Source of the DNA: an uncultured Eubacteriales bacterium
GTDB lineage: Bacteria > Bacillota_A > Clostridia > Oscillospirales > Oscillospiraceae
Direction: 5' to 3'
DNA: 6,219 nucleotides
NCBI GenBank assembly: GCA_949451265.1
Contig: CASTQR010000099.1
Location: forward strand, 1-6,219
Every line of letters begins with the position of its first letter. The first letter of the stretch is position 1. The position numbers and the translations under genes were made by a program. Positions 6,153 through 6,219 of this stretch are shown one piece after another. Under the pieces are notes generated by a model. It ran no database searches and had not been told where the DNA came from. It saw only the letters and a program-made list of their open reading frames with translations.

Positions 6153-6219
6153 GGGGAAAGCCTCCTCTTTTTAGAATGTGAGGATAGCTTTGACGGAACC
6201 GCGCAAAAATATGCGGGCG
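6153..6219 (-). other. Upstream leader of the SLH-repeat gene
   Basis: Only the GAGGAGG ribosome binding site, close to the GTG start, can be supported here. I see no clear promoter on the minus strand in the remaining bases up to the window edge, so the promoter probably lies beyond it. Confidence 0.5.

Noticed and set aside
1..6219. CRISPR array, tRNA, rRNA or known anti-phage system
   Set aside because: I saw no regularly spaced repeats, no tRNA-like cloverleaf or rRNA sequence, and no nuclease, toxin or defence gene pair in the readable frames.

Overview
The window looks like a piece of a high-GC gut Firmicute chromosome, probably of the Oscillospiraceae (Flavonifractor, Intestinimonas or Oscillibacter relatives). 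This is inferred from GC-rich coding sequence, strong AGGAGG-type ribosome binding sites, a GTG start, a secreted SLH-repeat protein, and a c-di-GMP protein with the PAS types common in these bacteria. No rRNA or other taxonomic marker is present, so the assignment is tentative.

Positions 1 to about 2030 are a decayed end of an integrative/mobilizable element. Reading leftward on the minus strand, there is a truncated RepA_N-type replication initiator (start 1367) with a strong ribosome binding site and a terminator-like hairpin just upstream. It is fused out of frame near 1020 to the C-terminal half of an ArdC-like zinc metalloprotease domain carrying HEIAH. A small LPD28-like protein (563 to 231) follows, then a cluster of inverted repeats (81-162) that resembles an origin of transfer. 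Facing the other way, at 1571-1927, is only the C-terminal DUF4368-type end of a large serine recombinase, the kind that moves such elements. At least two internal deletions (near 1020 and near 1535-1570) have therefore removed most of the element's genes, including the recombinase catalytic domain.

Positions about 2030 to 6219 are host-like and GC-rich, with both genes on the minus strand. The first to be read (6152 to 5196) encodes an exported protein with one Ig/cadherin-like domain and three SLH-type repeats. A perfect 17-bp hairpin follows it. A recognisable sigma-70-type promoter (5071-5099) then precedes a 986-residue signalling protein: a degenerate GGDEF domain, an EAL phosphodiesterase domain with all key residues, then about four PAS-type domains. 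The effector-first, sensor-last order is unusual. The protein stops just after a PAS domain, about 110 bp from the recombinase remnant, so its C-terminus may have been cut by the element. It is probably a c-di-GMP hydrolase controlled by its PAS sensors or by GTP.

I found no convincing new multi-gene system. The most interesting points are the element's deletion junctions, the possible element/chromosome boundary at the end of the EAL gene, and that protein's architecture.
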